Shown here: positions 13,561 to 22,888 of the stretch, piece after piece
How positions within the stretch are numbered: position 1 is the stretch's first letter
Layout of the letters: each line of letters begins with the position of its first letter
Assembly: GCA_937927725.1 (NCBI GenBank)
Contig: CALBSE010000025.1
Coordinates: 1-38,354, forward strand
DNA: 38,354 nt
Source of the DNA: an uncultured Actinomycetes bacterium
GTDB taxonomy: Bacteria > Actinomycetota > Acidimicrobiia > Acidimicrobiales > Acidimicrobilacustridaceae
Direction: 5' to 3'
The notes under the pieces: generated by a model
What the model was told of the DNA's origin: nothing
What the model saw: the letters and a program-made list of their open reading frames with translations, nothing else
Databases searched by the model: none
Position numbers and translations under genes: made by a program

Positions 13561-14970
13561 CTAAGCGACAGCGTGAGCTGCGTTTCTTCCCTGTCTGATG
13601 CAGGCCGGAAGTCCGAGTCCGTCGTAGGCGGCGCCGGCCAGATGAACCCCGGGTGCTTCGGCACTGACACCAGCGCGCCAAGCTGTGACACGAGCCGGGT
13701 GGCCCGGTTGGTACTGCGGTAGGGCATCGATCCAGCGGGTAACACGCCAGGCAATTGGGGCCGCGTCGATGCCCATCGTGGTCTCGAGATCAACACCAAG
13801 CGCCTCGACCAGCGAAGGATCGTCGAGCTCAAGCGCGTGGACATCGCCATGCTTGCCGGCCGACACGCGCAGGATCGCGACCTCGGGGTCGTCGAGATGG
13901 GACCACTTGGCCGATGCCCACGAACACGCGGTGAGCGTGGGAAGTGGGTCGGCCTGAGCCACGAGGAAGCCACTGGCATCAAGAGGAACACCGAGGGACT
14001 TTTTGGACACGGCAAGGGTGACCATGGCCGCAGACGCGTAGCCGAGAGAAGCGAGATCGCTTGCCGGTTCGGGTGCGATCGATTCGAGCAGGCGAGCGGT
14101 GGGATGCGCGGGGGTGGCGAGGATGATCTCGTCGGCAGCGATGACGCCGAGCGGAGTTGAAACGTTCCAGGCGGCGCCATCACGAGTTATCGATGACACC
14201 CGGCACGAGAGATGCACGGGCACACTCGCTTGCGTGAGTCGGGCGAGGATGAGATCGGTGAGCGTTTGCGTGCCGACGGGAATGCCGTGAAAGACCGGTG
14301 CGTCGGGGTTGGTCTGGGCTGCAGCAGATTGCGCGCGCAGTGCAGTGATGAGGCTTGGCGACGTGCGAGCAGCGACCGCAATCTGTGCAGCACCTGCAGC
14401 GAGGCTGAGGTGATCGGCATCGCCGGCATTCACGCCTGAGAGAAGAGGAGAGACCAGCTTTTCGTGCACTTCGTCGCCAAGGCGGGCGCGGATCAGTTCG
14501 CCAACAGATTGATCGTCGGCACCATTGGGATCGGCACCATTTGCCCGGTCGATCCATTCAGTACGAGTGAGGTCTTGTGTCGCGCGCGCTATTCCTTCGG
14601 GGCTGACGATTCCGGAAGCCGCAAGTGCATCGAGGTCGGTGGGTACGCCGAGAACGAGACCAGTTGGTAATCGGTTGAGGCCTCCGTTGACCCAAACGTA
14701 GGCAGACTTTTGCAATGGAGACGTGAGGATTGTGTCGAGTCCGAGTTCGCGACACAGTTCGATTGCTTCTGGAACACGCGCAAGGAATGCGTCAGCACCA
14801 CAATCGACCGGCCGGCCCGCGAACGTGGTTGTGAGAATCTTGCCGCCAACGCGTTCACTGGCTTCAAGAACAACAACCTCGAGATCGGGTCGTTTCGTGG
14901 CCAACGTGAACGCTGCAGTCAGGCCGGTGATGCCGGCTCCAACAACAACGACACGCCGACGTTCACTCAT
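13561..14970 (-). CDS. hemY: Protoporphyrinogen/coproporphyrinogen III oxidase, FAD-dependent
   Basis: 469 residues. It oxidises a porphyrinogen to the porphyrin using oxygen and FAD. The N-terminal FAD-binding fold is complete: VVVVGAGITGLTAAFTLA, then VVVLEASERVGGKILTT (the R-x-G-G-K motif). PVDCGADAFLARVPEA, SPLLSGVNAGDADHLSL and the C-terminal GVHLAGAAYDGLGLPACIRQGRNAA (second FAD contact) are typical of HemY. Because the neighbouring ferrochelatase is of the coproporphyrin type, the substrate is more likely coproporphyrinogen III (CgoX role). The ATG overlaps the hemH stop by 4 bases, making it the last gene of hemE-hemH-hemY. Confidence 0.94.
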   Translation of the reverse strand: MSERRRVVVVGAGITGLTAAFTLATKRPDLEVVVLEASERVGGKILTTTFAGRPVDCGADAFLARVPEAIELCRELGLDTILTSPLQKSAYVWVNGGLNRLPTGLVLGVPTDLDALAASGIVSPEGIARATQDLTRTEWIDRANGADPNGADDQSVGELIRARLGDEVHEKLVSPLLSGVNAGDADHLSLAAGAAQIAVAARTSPSLITALRAQSAAAQTNPDAPVFHGIPVGTQTLTDLILARLTQASVPVHLSCRVSSITRDGAAWNVSTPLGVIAADEIILATPAHPTARLLESIAPEPASDLASLGYASAAMVTLAVSKKSLGVPLDASGFLVAQADPLPTLTACSWASAKWSHLDDPEVAILRVSAGKHGDVHALELDDPSLVEALGVDLETTMGIDAAPIAWRVTRWIDALPQYQPGHPARVTAWRAGVSAEAPGVHLAGAAYDGLGLPACIRQGRNAAHAVA

Positions 14971-15878
14971 TGAATCTGCGTAACCACGAGATCAGCGAGA
15001 GCGTTCATGACAACTTCGTCGGCATTGAGCGACCGAGTGCGACCGAAGGCAAGACCGAGTTCTTCGGCGACCTTTGCTGCTTCGATATCGAGGTCGTAGA
15101 GAACCTCGAGATGATCGGCGGTGAATCCTTGTGCACACACCAAAACACCATCGGCAGAACCTTCGGCCGCGATGCGTCGAAGTTCATCGAGAATGTCGGG
15201 ACCGCGCCAGGGCTCGGGTGTGCGGCCCGCACTTTGCCAACCGAGCGACCAACTCTTGAGTCCGAGTTGTTCGGCAACGTGGGTGGCGCTTGCTGCGAGT
15301 TCGTCAGGGTAGGGATCGTTTTCGAGTACTCGTTCGGGAAGTGAATGAGCAGTGAAGAGCACGGTGGTGCGCTCAGGGAGTTCGGTGAGCGCATCGCGAA
15401 CCGCAGCAGTCAGGAAGTCGAGATAGGCCGATTCGAGATGCCAGTGGTCGATGCCATGCATGGTGAGACCGCGCTCGGCGCCTGCTTCGGCCGCACGTCG
15501 CTGGTACTCGCCAACGCTGAAACCCGAGAAGTGTGGTGCAAGCACGATGCCGACAGCTTCGGTAATTCCTGCATCGGCGAGCGTTGCCACGCCATCTTCG
15601 ATAAACGGAAAGGCGTGTTTCTGGCCAAGTACCACTGACCATGCGCCCGGCATGCGTGACTCGAGCGCGGACTCGAGTGCAGCGCGCTGTGCTTCGGTGA
15701 GGCTGGCGAGCGGTGAGATTCCGCCGATGGCGTCGTAACGCGAAATGAGATCAGCGAGTTGTTGTGGTTCAGGAGCACGACCGCGTCGGATATGTGTGTA
15801 GTACGGCTCGATATCTTCCGTCGTACGTGGCGTTCCGTACGCCATAACGACAAGTCCAATTTTGGTTTCAGTGCTCAT
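14967..15878 (-). CDS. hemH: Ferrochelatase, coproporphyrin type
   Basis: 303 residues. It inserts iron into the porphyrin ring. It resembles the Bacillus enzyme closely: LVVMAYGTPRTTEDIEPYY with Tyr14 at the position of the axial iron ligand, RYDAIGGISPLASLTE, APHFSGFSVGEY, the catalytic His178 in FTAHSLPERVL and Glu258 in ADHLEVLYDLDIE. These are the marks of coproporphyrin ferrochelatase (CpfC). Only one cysteine (Cys248) is present, so the [2Fe-2S] cluster of some actinobacterial ferrochelatases is not expected. It overlaps both neighbours by 4 bases (ATGA). The decarboxylating partner chdC/hemQ that finishes this pathway is not in the window. Confidence 0.95.
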   Translation of the reverse strand: MSTETKIGLVVMAYGTPRTTEDIEPYYTHIRRGRAPEPQQLADLISRYDAIGGISPLASLTEAQRAALESALESRMPGAWSVVLGQKHAFPFIEDGVATLADAGITEAVGIVLAPHFSGFSVGEYQRRAAEAGAERGLTMHGIDHWHLESAYLDFLTAAVRDALTELPERTTVLFTAHSLPERVLENDPYPDELAASATHVAEQLGLKSWSLGWQSAGRTPEPWRGPDILDELRRIAAEGSADGVLVCAQGFTADHLEVLYDLDIEAAKVAEELGLAFGRTRSLNADEVVMNALADLVVTQIQ

Positions 15879-16942
15879 GATGTAACTCCATCGCAGCGGC
15901 CTTCGTTATGAACAAGCTCGACGACTCGTTCGAGAACAGTTGAATCGGTTTCGGGCATGACGCCGTGACCAAGATTGAAAATATGTGCTGGGTTTCCGGC
16001 ATTGCGACGCAGCACATCCCGTGTTGCTTCGGCAACGACGTCCCACGGTGCGAACGCCAGTGCGGGATCAAGGTTTCCTTGCAGCGCAATCCCTGCAGGA
16101 ACTCGAGTGCGAGCGACATCAAGCGGTACTCGCCAATCGACGCCGACGACATCGGCGCCGGCTTTGGCCATGAGCCCGAGAAGTTCGCCGGTTCCAACGC
16201 CGAAATGGATACGGGGAACATTGAGGTCGGCAACTTCTGCAAACACTCGTTGGCTGTGAGGAAGAACAAACCTCTCGTAGTCAGGTGCACTCAAGGTGCC
16301 AGCCCATGAATCGAAGATCTGCAGGGCAGCTGCGCCGTTTTCAATCTGCGAGCGCAATGAAACGATCGCGAGGTCGGCAAGCTTTTCCATGAGCTTGTGC
16401 CAAAGCCCGGGGTCGCCGTGCATAAGTGCTTTGGTTTTCGTATAGGTGCGAGAAGGACGGCCTTCAATGAGGTAGCTCGCGACGGTGAATGGCGCGCCCG
16501 CAAAACCAATCAGCGGAACGGGAAGTTCACGAGCAAGAATCCGGACCGTTTCAAGCACGTAGGGCGTGTCGGCCTCGGGGTCGAGGGGACGAAGCCGTTC
16601 AAGATCGGCTGCGCGTGTGAACGGTTGTGCAACGACGGGACCAACACCGGGGGCGACATCGACGCCGAAGCCGATTGCCGCAACCGGGACGACGATGTCG
16701 GAATAGAGGATGGCGGCGTCGACGTCGTAGCGACGGACCGGCTGCATCGTGATCTCCGCGGAAAGCTCCGGATCGGCGATGGCGTCGAGAATGCTGCCCG
16801 AGCCGCGGATTGCTCGATACTCGGGAAGGGAACGGCCTGCCTGGCGCATGAACCACACGGGCACGCGATCGCCCGGGCCCCCGGGAATGCCACGGCACGC
16901 GCGCAGGAAGGGCGGGAGGGGAGAGGCGGCTGCTTCGGTCAC
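15875..16942 (-). CDS. hemE: Uroporphyrinogen decarboxylase
   Basis: 355 residues. It removes four acetate carboxyl groups from uroporphyrinogen III to give coproporphyrinogen III in the cytoplasm. Both signatures are present: VPVWFMRQAGRSLPEYR (substrate arginines, about 28-44) and IGFAGAPFTVASYLIEG; YSDIVVP supplies the catalytic Asp, and VGVDWRVPLD, ALQGNLDP and FNLGHGVMPET complete the barrel. The start is GTG at 16942, with TAGCGT exactly 6 bases upstream and no ribosome site, so the message is probably leaderless. It is the first gene of the hemE-hemH-hemY operon. Confidence 0.96.
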   Translation of the reverse strand: MTEAAASPLPPFLRACRGIPGGPGDRVPVWFMRQAGRSLPEYRAIRGSGSILDAIADPELSAEITMQPVRRYDVDAAILYSDIVVPVAAIGFGVDVAPGVGPVVAQPFTRAADLERLRPLDPEADTPYVLETVRILARELPVPLIGFAGAPFTVASYLIEGRPSRTYTKTKALMHGDPGLWHKLMEKLADLAIVSLRSQIENGAAALQIFDSWAGTLSAPDYERFVLPHSQRVFAEVADLNVPRIHFGVGTGELLGLMAKAGADVVGVDWRVPLDVARTRVPAGIALQGNLDPALAFAPWDVVAEATRDVLRRNAGNPAHIFNLGHGVMPETDSTVLERVVELVHNEGRCDGVTS

Positions 16943-16948
16943 GGGGCC

Positions 16949-16954
16949 ACGCTA
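16949..16954 (-). promoter_or_regulatory. -10 box TAGCGT of a probable leaderless hem operon transcript
   Basis: On the minus strand TAGCGT is followed by six bases (GGCCCC) and then the GTG start of hemE. No Shine-Dalgarno sequence fits in between. No clear -35 box is seen. Confidence 0.5.
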
Positions 16955-17012
16955 CCGACAAGGCCTCGCTAGGGAGAATCCGGCGGCCTGAGGTCATTTG
17001 GTAGAGGACCGC

Positions 17013-17018
17013 TAAAGT
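17013..17018 (+). promoter_or_regulatory. Candidate -10 box TAAAGT upstream of helD
   Basis: TAAAGT fits TANNNT and would give a leader of about 65-70 bases before the ATG at 17093. The leader can fold GAGAGT against ACTCTC around a purine-rich loop. The -35 region is poor. Confidence 0.3.
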
Positions 17019-17092
17019 GAAGAACCCCCTTCTGAGCCTCGCTGGAGAGTTCCGGCGGATCGAGGGAGGACTCTCACTCTCAGACGGAGCCC

Positions 17093-19210
17093 ATGGCCCC
17101 ACACCCCGATCTCGATGCCGAACAGGCCTATATCGATCACGCCTATGCGTGTCTCGAGGAGTCGCGCCACGCCGCGTCGCGTCTCACATCGATGGTCGAG
17201 GTTGGACGGGGAGGCACCGAACAAGCACGGTTTGAGCGTGAAGTCATTCACGAAACCGTCTACAACCGCCTCACCCAGTTGCAATTGGGTGACGCGGCGC
17301 TGTGCTTCGGCCGGATTGATCGCGAAGCCGAATCACCCGATGGCCTGATGGAGAGTTTCTACATCGGGCGCATTGCGGTCAGTGATTCCGCTCAGGATCC
17401 CGTCATTGTCGACTGGCGCGCGCCGGTCGCCGAACCGTTCTACCGGGCAACCGGACGGCAACCAATGGGCCTCGCCCGTCGTCGCCATTTCGCTACTCGT
17501 GGTCGTCGCCTCTTGGGCGTTGAAGATGAACTCTTCGGTGCAACTCTGGCGAGCCTCGGAATGCCGGTGGGCGAAATTGAATCTGGCGAAGTTGTGCGTG
17601 GCCAAGGTGCGTTGTTCACCGCACTCGAAACTGCTCGTACCGGCCGACTTGGTGACATCGTTGCAACAATTCAGGGTGAGCAGGACGAAATTATTCGTGC
17701 GCCACTTCCGGGTGTTCTCGTTGTGCAAGGTGGTCCCGGCACTGGCAAGACCGTCGTTGCGCTGCATCGTGCTGCGTACTTGCTCTACACCCACCGCTTC
17801 CCACTCGAGGGCCAGGGTGTTCTCGTCATTGGCCCGAACCGATTGTTCCTTGGCTACATCGAACAAGTGCTTCCATCGCTTGGTGAAGCTGGTGTCGAAC
17901 TCGCAGTTCTTGCTGACCTCGTTCCTGATGTCAGCATCCGTCACTACGACGTCGGTCTTACGTCTCGCGTAAAGGGCGACCCGCGAATGGTGTCGTACCT
18001 TTCCCGAGCGGTTCGTGATCGTCAACGACCATTGCGTTCAGATTTAGTCATCGGCTACGGCTTGCAACGACTTACGGTTTCGCGTTCGCGAAGCGCACAA
18101 ATCATTTCTGATGCCCGCCGTCGCTATCGCCGCCACAATCCGGCGCGTAAGTACGTTGAAAACGAACTCTTTGCTGAGCTCGCACTTTCCGGTCGCGGAG
18201 AAATTGCCGCTTCCGAAGTTCGTGAACGCCTGCGTCGCGATCCCGCAATTCGTGAAGCGCTCGAATGGATGTGGCCGACTCTCACTCCGGCGCAGTTCCT
18301 CCACGATCTCTATGGCGCTCGTGGATTGTTGCGCAATGCGGCAGGAAACCTGTTGTCAGACTCAGAATGGCAGTCGCTCTATCGCGAACGTTCCGAAACG
18401 GTGGGGGAGATCGACTGGACTCACGACGACGCGCCACTCCTCGACGAAGCTCGGGCATTGCTTGGGCCGAAGCCGCGCCGCCGACGCCAGGGTGAAGCAA
18501 ATGATGACGACGAGATTCGTACCTACGGACACATCGTTGTGGATGAAGCGCAGGATCTTTCGCCGATGCAGTTGCGCATGCTCGAACGCCGTTCACTAAA
18601 TGGTTCGATGACTGTTGTGGGTGACATTGCCCAGGCCACCGGCCAGTGGGCGCATGAATCCTGGGACGAAATACTTTCCCTCCTTCCGGACAAGCGCGAG
18701 CCTCGTCGTAACGAGCTGACACTTGGTTATCGCCTTCCAGCGCCGATTATGAAACTCGCCGCCCGAGTTCTTCGTTGGGCCGCACCCGATCTACGTCCGC
18801 CGCGCTCAGTGCGAGAAGACGGCGCGGAACCGCTTCTTCAAAGAGCAGCGCCCGGTTGCTTGGCAGAAACAGTCGCGGCGGTGACTCGTGTTGAGCGTTC
18901 CGCCGTTGATCCCGGTCAGGTGGCAGTGGTGTGTGCATCGTCGATCATCGACGAAGTGTGCGATGGACTTGAAGAAGCAGGCATCGCCTTCGGGCGAGCG
19001 ACACGTCATGGACTTGAACATCGCGTCACCGTCGTCGAAGTGGGTCTTGTGAAAGGTCTAGAAGTCGATGCGGTGATCGTGGTTGAGCCCTCGTTGATAG
19101 TTGCGGAACAGGCACAAGGCAACCGAGCGTTGTACGTGGCCCTCACTCGAGCAACGAAACGCTTAGCAATCGTTCACGAAGAGGAACTCCCCGAGTCGCT
19201 ACTCGATTGA
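17093..19210 (+). CDS. helD: HelD-type superfamily 1 helicase, RNA polymerase recycling factor
   Basis: 705 residues. HelD proteins use ATP to strip stalled RNA polymerase from DNA; some actinobacterial members (HelR) also protect against rifamycins. The N-terminal part (about 1-100) is helical and fits the HelD coiled-coil arm. It is followed by VIVDWRAPVAEPFYRATGRQPMGLARRRHF and a split UvrD-like motor. Walker A is GGPGTGKT at 213-220, HIVVDEAQDLSPMQLRML near 480 is Walker B, VVGDIAQATG is motif III, TLGYRLP is motif IV, and VEVGLVKGLEVDAVIVV with ALYVALTRATKRL are motifs V and VI. A CGGAG lies 4 bases before the ATG. I do not see a rifamycin-associated element upstream. Confidence 0.9.
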   Translation: MAPHPDLDAEQAYIDHAYACLEESRHAASRLTSMVEVGRGGTEQARFEREVIHETVYNRLTQLQLGDAALCFGRIDREAESPDGLMESFYIGRIAVSDSAQDPVIVDWRAPVAEPFYRATGRQPMGLARRRHFATRGRRLLGVEDELFGATLASLGMPVGEIESGEVVRGQGALFTALETARTGRLGDIVATIQGEQDEIIRAPLPGVLVVQGGPGTGKTVVALHRAAYLLYTHRFPLEGQGVLVIGPNRLFLGYIEQVLPSLGEAGVELAVLADLVPDVSIRHYDVGLTSRVKGDPRMVSYLSRAVRDRQRPLRSDLVIGYGLQRLTVSRSRSAQIISDARRRYRRHNPARKYVENELFAELALSGRGEIAASEVRERLRRDPAIREALEWMWPTLTPAQFLHDLYGARGLLRNAAGNLLSDSEWQSLYRERSETVGEIDWTHDDAPLLDEARALLGPKPRRRRQGEANDDDEIRTYGHIVVDEAQDLSPMQLRMLERRSLNGSMTVVGDIAQATGQWAHESWDEILSLLPDKREPRRNELTLGYRLPAPIMKLAARVLRWAAPDLRPPRSVREDGAEPLLQRAAPGCLAETVAAVTRVERSAVDPGQVAVVCASSIIDEVCDGLEEAGIAFGRATRHGLEHRVTVVEVGLVKGLEVDAVIVVEPSLIVAEQAQGNRALYVALTRATKRLAIVHEEELPESLLD

Positions 19211-19217
19211 ACGATGC

Positions 19218-19889
19218 TTACGCAGCGGTGACGAGAATTCGCTGTGTCGCGAATTGATCGATCTCGACGGTCTGGCCATCAATTTCGACAACGGTGATGC
19301 CTTTGGGAGCGAGTGCTGTCACTGTTCCGGAATGACCGGGCAGGAGCGATGAGGACTCGAGGAACTCGAGAAGCCCCGGTGTGAACTCGAGTTCTTCGGG
19401 AATACGAGACACAGTGAATGACTGACCAACGGAAAGCTTGTCGAGCGTGATTGAGCTCGGCGGTTGGTAATCGGTGCCAGGAATGGGGTTGCCGTGCGGA
19501 CACGTCGTGGGATCGCCCAGCGCACGCATCATTGCGAGTTCGACCGTTGGAGAAATGACGTGTTCCCATCGGCCGGCTTCGTCGTGTGCTTCTGCCCACG
19601 AAAGCCCGAGCATGTCGGTCAGGAACCGTTCTGCGAGGCGGTGGCGACGAACGACAGTTTCGGCGAGCGCAAGGCCGTCGGGGAGAAGACGGATAACACC
19701 GCCGGTGATTTCAACGAGTCCTTCCCCGTCCATGCGGCGAATCATTTCGGAAACAGCCGGGCGAGAAACCGAAAGGCGGTCAGCAATGCGTGCCTGAATG
19801 ACGTCGACATCGTCTTCGCGCAACTCGAAGATGGCTTCGCAATATTCCTCGAAGGCGGGATGCCACTCGCGTTGCTTGTTCGGAGCCAT
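19218..19889 (-). CDS. DtxR-family metal-dependent transcriptional regulator with altered metal site
   Basis: 223 residues in the three-domain IdeR/DtxR layout: winged helix (about 10-65, IADRLSVSRPAVSEMIRRMD as recognition region), dimerisation and metal domain (RRHRLAERFLTDMLGL, HDEAGRWEHVIS, CPHGNPIPG) and a C-terminal SH3-like FeoA domain from about 145. These repressors sense Fe(II) or Mn(II). In IdeR/DtxR the primary-site residue before RWEHV is Cys (Glu in MntR); here it is Gly (HDEAGRWEHV, codon GGC at 19575-19577). The other ligands of that helix, Glu and His, remain. The gene has its own probable leaderless promoter and faces helD across 7 bases. Which metal it senses is uncertain. 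Confidence 0.9.
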   Translation of the reverse strand: MAPNKQREWHPAFEEYCEAIFELREDDVDVIQARIADRLSVSRPAVSEMIRRMDGEGLVEITGGVIRLLPDGLALAETVVRRHRLAERFLTDMLGLSWAEAHDEAGRWEHVISPTVELAMMRALGDPTTCPHGNPIPGTDYQPPSSITLDKLSVGQSFTVSRIPEELEFTPGLLEFLESSSLLPGHSGTVTALAPKGITVVEIDGQTVEIDQFATQRILVTAA

Positions 19890-19895
19890 AGGACG

Positions 19896-19901
19896 AGTCT
19901 A
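19896..19901 (-). promoter_or_regulatory. -10 box TAGACT of a probable leaderless transcript
   Basis: On the minus strand TAGACT is followed by CGTCCT and then the ATG of the DtxR-family gene at 19889. The 6-base spacing and the lack of a ribosome site indicate transcription starting at the ATG. Confidence 0.5.
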
Positions 19902-19930
19902 CGGCGTCTGTGTCCGGCGGCTACGGGTGA

Positions 19931-20326
19931 TTAGCCCCGACCCATGATGCGGGTGACGGCGATCTCAATGACGACGCGATCGTCACGTTGTTTCGGCTCG
20001 CGATAGCGCCCTGTGTAACGCGCAACAGCCATCGCGACTCGTTCGGGATCGCTGGTCACAGTCGCTGTGCCTTCAAGCGAAAGCCATCGTCCACCATCAA
20101 CCTGACAAACAGCCGCCGGCGAACCAGGTCGCTCAGCAACATTGCGTGCTTTGCGGCTGCCGGCCCAGGTGATGACGCGTACGAGCGATTCTTCCGAGTC
20201 CCACGTGAAGCCAACGGCAACGACATGCGGCGTGTTGTCGGCGCGCATCGTCGTGAGAGACGCCAGATGGCGTTCGGTGAGAAAGGTGGTGACTTCGGGT
20301 TCGAGGCGTGCTGGGTCGTGAGCCAT
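19931..20326 (-). CDS. PPOX-class, probably F420-dependent oxidoreductase
   Basis: 131 residues, a single split-barrel domain of the pyridoxamine-oxidase-like fold. Visible elements are FLTERHLASLTTMRADNTPHVVAVGFTW, the ITWAGSRKARNVAERPGSPAAVCQV stretch with the Lys/Arg phosphate-binding pattern of the actinobacterial F420 group, and GRWLSLEGTATVTSDPERV. Such proteins are dimers that bind F420 or flavin and reduce small substrates; the substrate is unknown. The ATG shares one base with the TGA of the preceding ABC permease gene (TGATG), so translation is coupled to the exporter genes. Confidence 0.85.
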   Translation of the reverse strand: MAHDPARLEPEVTTFLTERHLASLTTMRADNTPHVVAVGFTWDSEESLVRVITWAGSRKARNVAERPGSPAAVCQVDGGRWLSLEGTATVTSDPERVAMAVARYTGRYREPKQRDDRVVIEIAVTRIMGRG

Positions 20327-22887
20327 CAGTCGCTCGAGATCGCCTTGAGAACGTCAAGACGTGCTGCTCGGCGTGCGGGGTAGAGCGCAGCGCCAACTCC
20401 GGCGAGGATCGCGATGATCACAATGATCACCAATTGACCCCACGGAATCGCAAACGACGTGATGCCTTGATCGGCGAGTGCAGTCACAAGGGCCCAGCCA
20501 AAGATGATGCCGATCACAAGACCGATAAGCGTGCCCATCAAGCTGATGATCACCGACTCGAGACGAATCGTTGATCGAACCTGACGACGACTCATGCCCA
20601 CAGCGCGCAGCAGGCCGAGTTCACGGGTGCGTTCGTAGACCGACAACAACAACGTGTTGACGACGCCGACGATGGCGATGATGAGGGCGAGCGCCAGTAG
20701 GACGTACACGATCTGGAGAAATTGATTGACCTGATCGGTTTGTGCCTTCTTGTATTCCGTGAGGTTTTGAAGCTTGGCGCCGGGGACTGTATCGGCAACT
20801 TTTTGTAGTTCAGGAAGTGCGGCGGCGACTCCAGCTGAGGACGTGTCCTTAAGCTTCACGTAAATCGCCGAATACGTCTGTTGTGCAGGAGGCACAACCT
20901 GATTGAACTCGTCGGTCGCAATGATCCAACCAGGTCCTTGCATCGGGAATTCGGTTTTGTAGATCGAGGTCAGTGTGAGGGTTGTGGCTCCGCCCTGAAG
21001 GAACGTTGCGGAGATTGGCTGACCAATCGTGAGGTTCTTGTCTTTTGCCAATTTCTCTGACGCTGCGATTTCGCCAATGCCGAGTCCAGTGAATGAGCCT
21101 TCGACATCGGTGAACTTGATGACCTGCGTAATAGAGACGGGATCAACAGCCAAAAGGACCTTGCTTGAGTCGTTGATCTTGGCGAATGTTCCGCTGATGC
21201 CTGCAGCGGTTTGCACTCCGGGTACTGCATTGAGGTCAGCTGCCAACGACTGTGGAAGCGCAGTGGAACCGAAGCCTTCAGTAGTGACGACGTATTGGCC
21301 CGTGACTGACTGATTGATCGCATCGACCGTTGAGACTTTGATCGATTGCGCGGTGACGGCAATGAAGCCGACCAGACCGATGCCGATCATGAGCGCTGAG
21401 GCGGTTGTTGAGGTGCGACGCGGGTTGCGCATTGCGTTCTCGCGAGCCAAGCGACCGGTTATCCGGCTGGCCTTCTGCAATGGCCAGCCAAGAACGCTGG
21501 CGAACGGAGTTGCGATAACCGGTCCGATGACAGTGAGCGCAATGAAGACGAAGAACGCGCCGCCGCCGATGATCTGAAGTCCTGAATCGGAGTTTCCGTT
21601 CAGGCCGAACCAGAGCATGAATGCTCCGAGCGCAAGCAGGATGACTCCGAACGCGACGCGTCGCTTCGACGCGCCAGTGCGATCAACGGCAACGTCGCGC
21701 ATCGCAGCAATCGGCGGAACGGTTGCTGCGCGACGAGCAGGGAACAGGGCGGAAAGAAGCGTGATGAATGTTCCGACGAGAAGCGAGACCACTACCGCGA
21801 CTGGGGGGATCACGATTGGCGTATCTGGTCCAGAGAATCCAATCGATTGCATCAACTTGTTGAGTCCGATGGCGAGGAGGATGCCGAAGCCGACGCCAAT
21901 GATTGATGCGCTCAGGCCAACAAAGAACGCCTCAAGAATGATCGAGCGCAGGATCTGACTTCGACTGGCTCCGAGGGCGCGCAGTAGCGCGAGTTCCTTC
22001 GTTCGTTGCGCAACGATGATCGAGAACGTGTTGTAAATAATGAACGAACCGACGAACAGCGCGATGAGGGCGAATACCAGCAGGAATGTACTGAAAATGC
22101 CGATGATCTTCTGGAAGGCGTCCTGGCTCTCGGCGGTGAACTTCTTGCCGGTGATCGCTTCGGTGCCCGCCGGAATTACTTTTGAAACCGCATCTGCAAG
22201 TTGCTGCTGTGATTCTCCGTCTTTGCCGGCGATCGAAATCCAGTCGAACATCCCCGGTTCGCCAACAAGCGCTTGAATTGTTGGGGTCGTGAAGAGCGCC
22301 GCTTGCGCGCCACCCCACGTATCGAGCTTGCCGAACTTGGCAATGCCCACAAGCTTGAACGATTGCACGCCCTTGGTGACAGAAACGTTGACCGTGTCAC
22401 CTACGACGTAATTGCCGTCCTTCGCGGTTTTGGCATCGAGGACAATGTCGTCGGGAGCGGTTGGGGCGGTTCCACCTTCGGCAACTTTCCATCCATTGAG
22501 TGACGGTGAAGTCAGCCAGTTGAGGCCGAAGTTCGGTGGGCCCTGAGCAGTAACGAGAGGCTTGTTGTCCTTGTCAAGAACTTTGATCTGTCCGACGACC
22601 TGGCCCTCGGCGGCTTCAACCCCCGAGACGCCAGTAACGGTAGGTACCACCGATTCGGAAATGCGTGTGCGCTGCGATCCGAATGGCGTTTCCACCTTGT
22701 TGGTCGAACGAACGACAACATCGATGGACGCGTAGACGTCGGAGAAGACTTTGTCGAAGCTCGCGCTCACGCTTGAGGTGAGGACCTGTGTGCCGGACAT
22801 GAAGGCAACACCGAGGAGAACAGAGATCGCGGTCGCGATGAGGCGAACCTTGTGGGCCATAAGCCCACGCAACGTGACTTTCAGCAC
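20326..22887 (-). CDS. MacB/FtsX-type ABC transporter permease
   Basis: 853 residues made of two FtsX-like halves. Each half has a helix at its start, a large extracytoplasmic domain and three further helices. LRGLMAHKVRLIATAISVLLGVAFMSG opens the first half; LIALFVGSFIIYNTFSIIVAQRTKELALLRALGASRSQILRSI and the matching VGVVNTLLLSVYERTRELGLLRAVGMSRRQVRSTI are the FtsX coupling segments. The GTG start lies one base after the ATPase stop. With the LolD/MacB-like ATPase it forms an exporter or lipoprotein-handling mechanotransmission complex; the cargo is unknown. Confidence 0.92.
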   Translation of the reverse strand: MLKVTLRGLMAHKVRLIATAISVLLGVAFMSGTQVLTSSVSASFDKVFSDVYASIDVVVRSTNKVETPFGSQRTRISESVVPTVTGVSGVEAAEGQVVGQIKVLDKDNKPLVTAQGPPNFGLNWLTSPSLNGWKVAEGGTAPTAPDDIVLDAKTAKDGNYVVGDTVNVSVTKGVQSFKLVGIAKFGKLDTWGGAQAALFTTPTIQALVGEPGMFDWISIAGKDGESQQQLADAVSKVIPAGTEAITGKKFTAESQDAFQKIIGIFSTFLLVFALIALFVGSFIIYNTFSIIVAQRTKELALLRALGASRSQILRSIILEAFFVGLSASIIGVGFGILLAIGLNKLMQSIGFSGPDTPIVIPPVAVVVSLLVGTFITLLSALFPARRAATVPPIAAMRDVAVDRTGASKRRVAFGVILLALGAFMLWFGLNGNSDSGLQIIGGGAFFVFIALTVIGPVIATPFASVLGWPLQKASRITGRLARENAMRNPRRTSTTASALMIGIGLVGFIAVTAQSIKVSTVDAINQSVTGQYVVTTEGFGSTALPQSLAADLNAVPGVQTAAGISGTFAKINDSSKVLLAVDPVSITQVIKFTDVEGSFTGLGIGEIAASEKLAKDKNLTIGQPISATFLQGGATTLTLTSIYKTEFPMQGPGWIIATDEFNQVVPPAQQTYSAIYVKLKDTSSAGVAAALPELQKVADTVPGAKLQNLTEYKKAQTDQVNQFLQIVYVLLALALIIAIVGVVNTLLLSVYERTRELGLLRAVGMSRRQVRSTIRLESVIISLMGTLIGLVIGIIFGWALVTALADQGITSFAIPWGQLVIIVIIAILAGVGAALYPARRAARLDVLKAISSD

Positions 22888-22888
22888 G

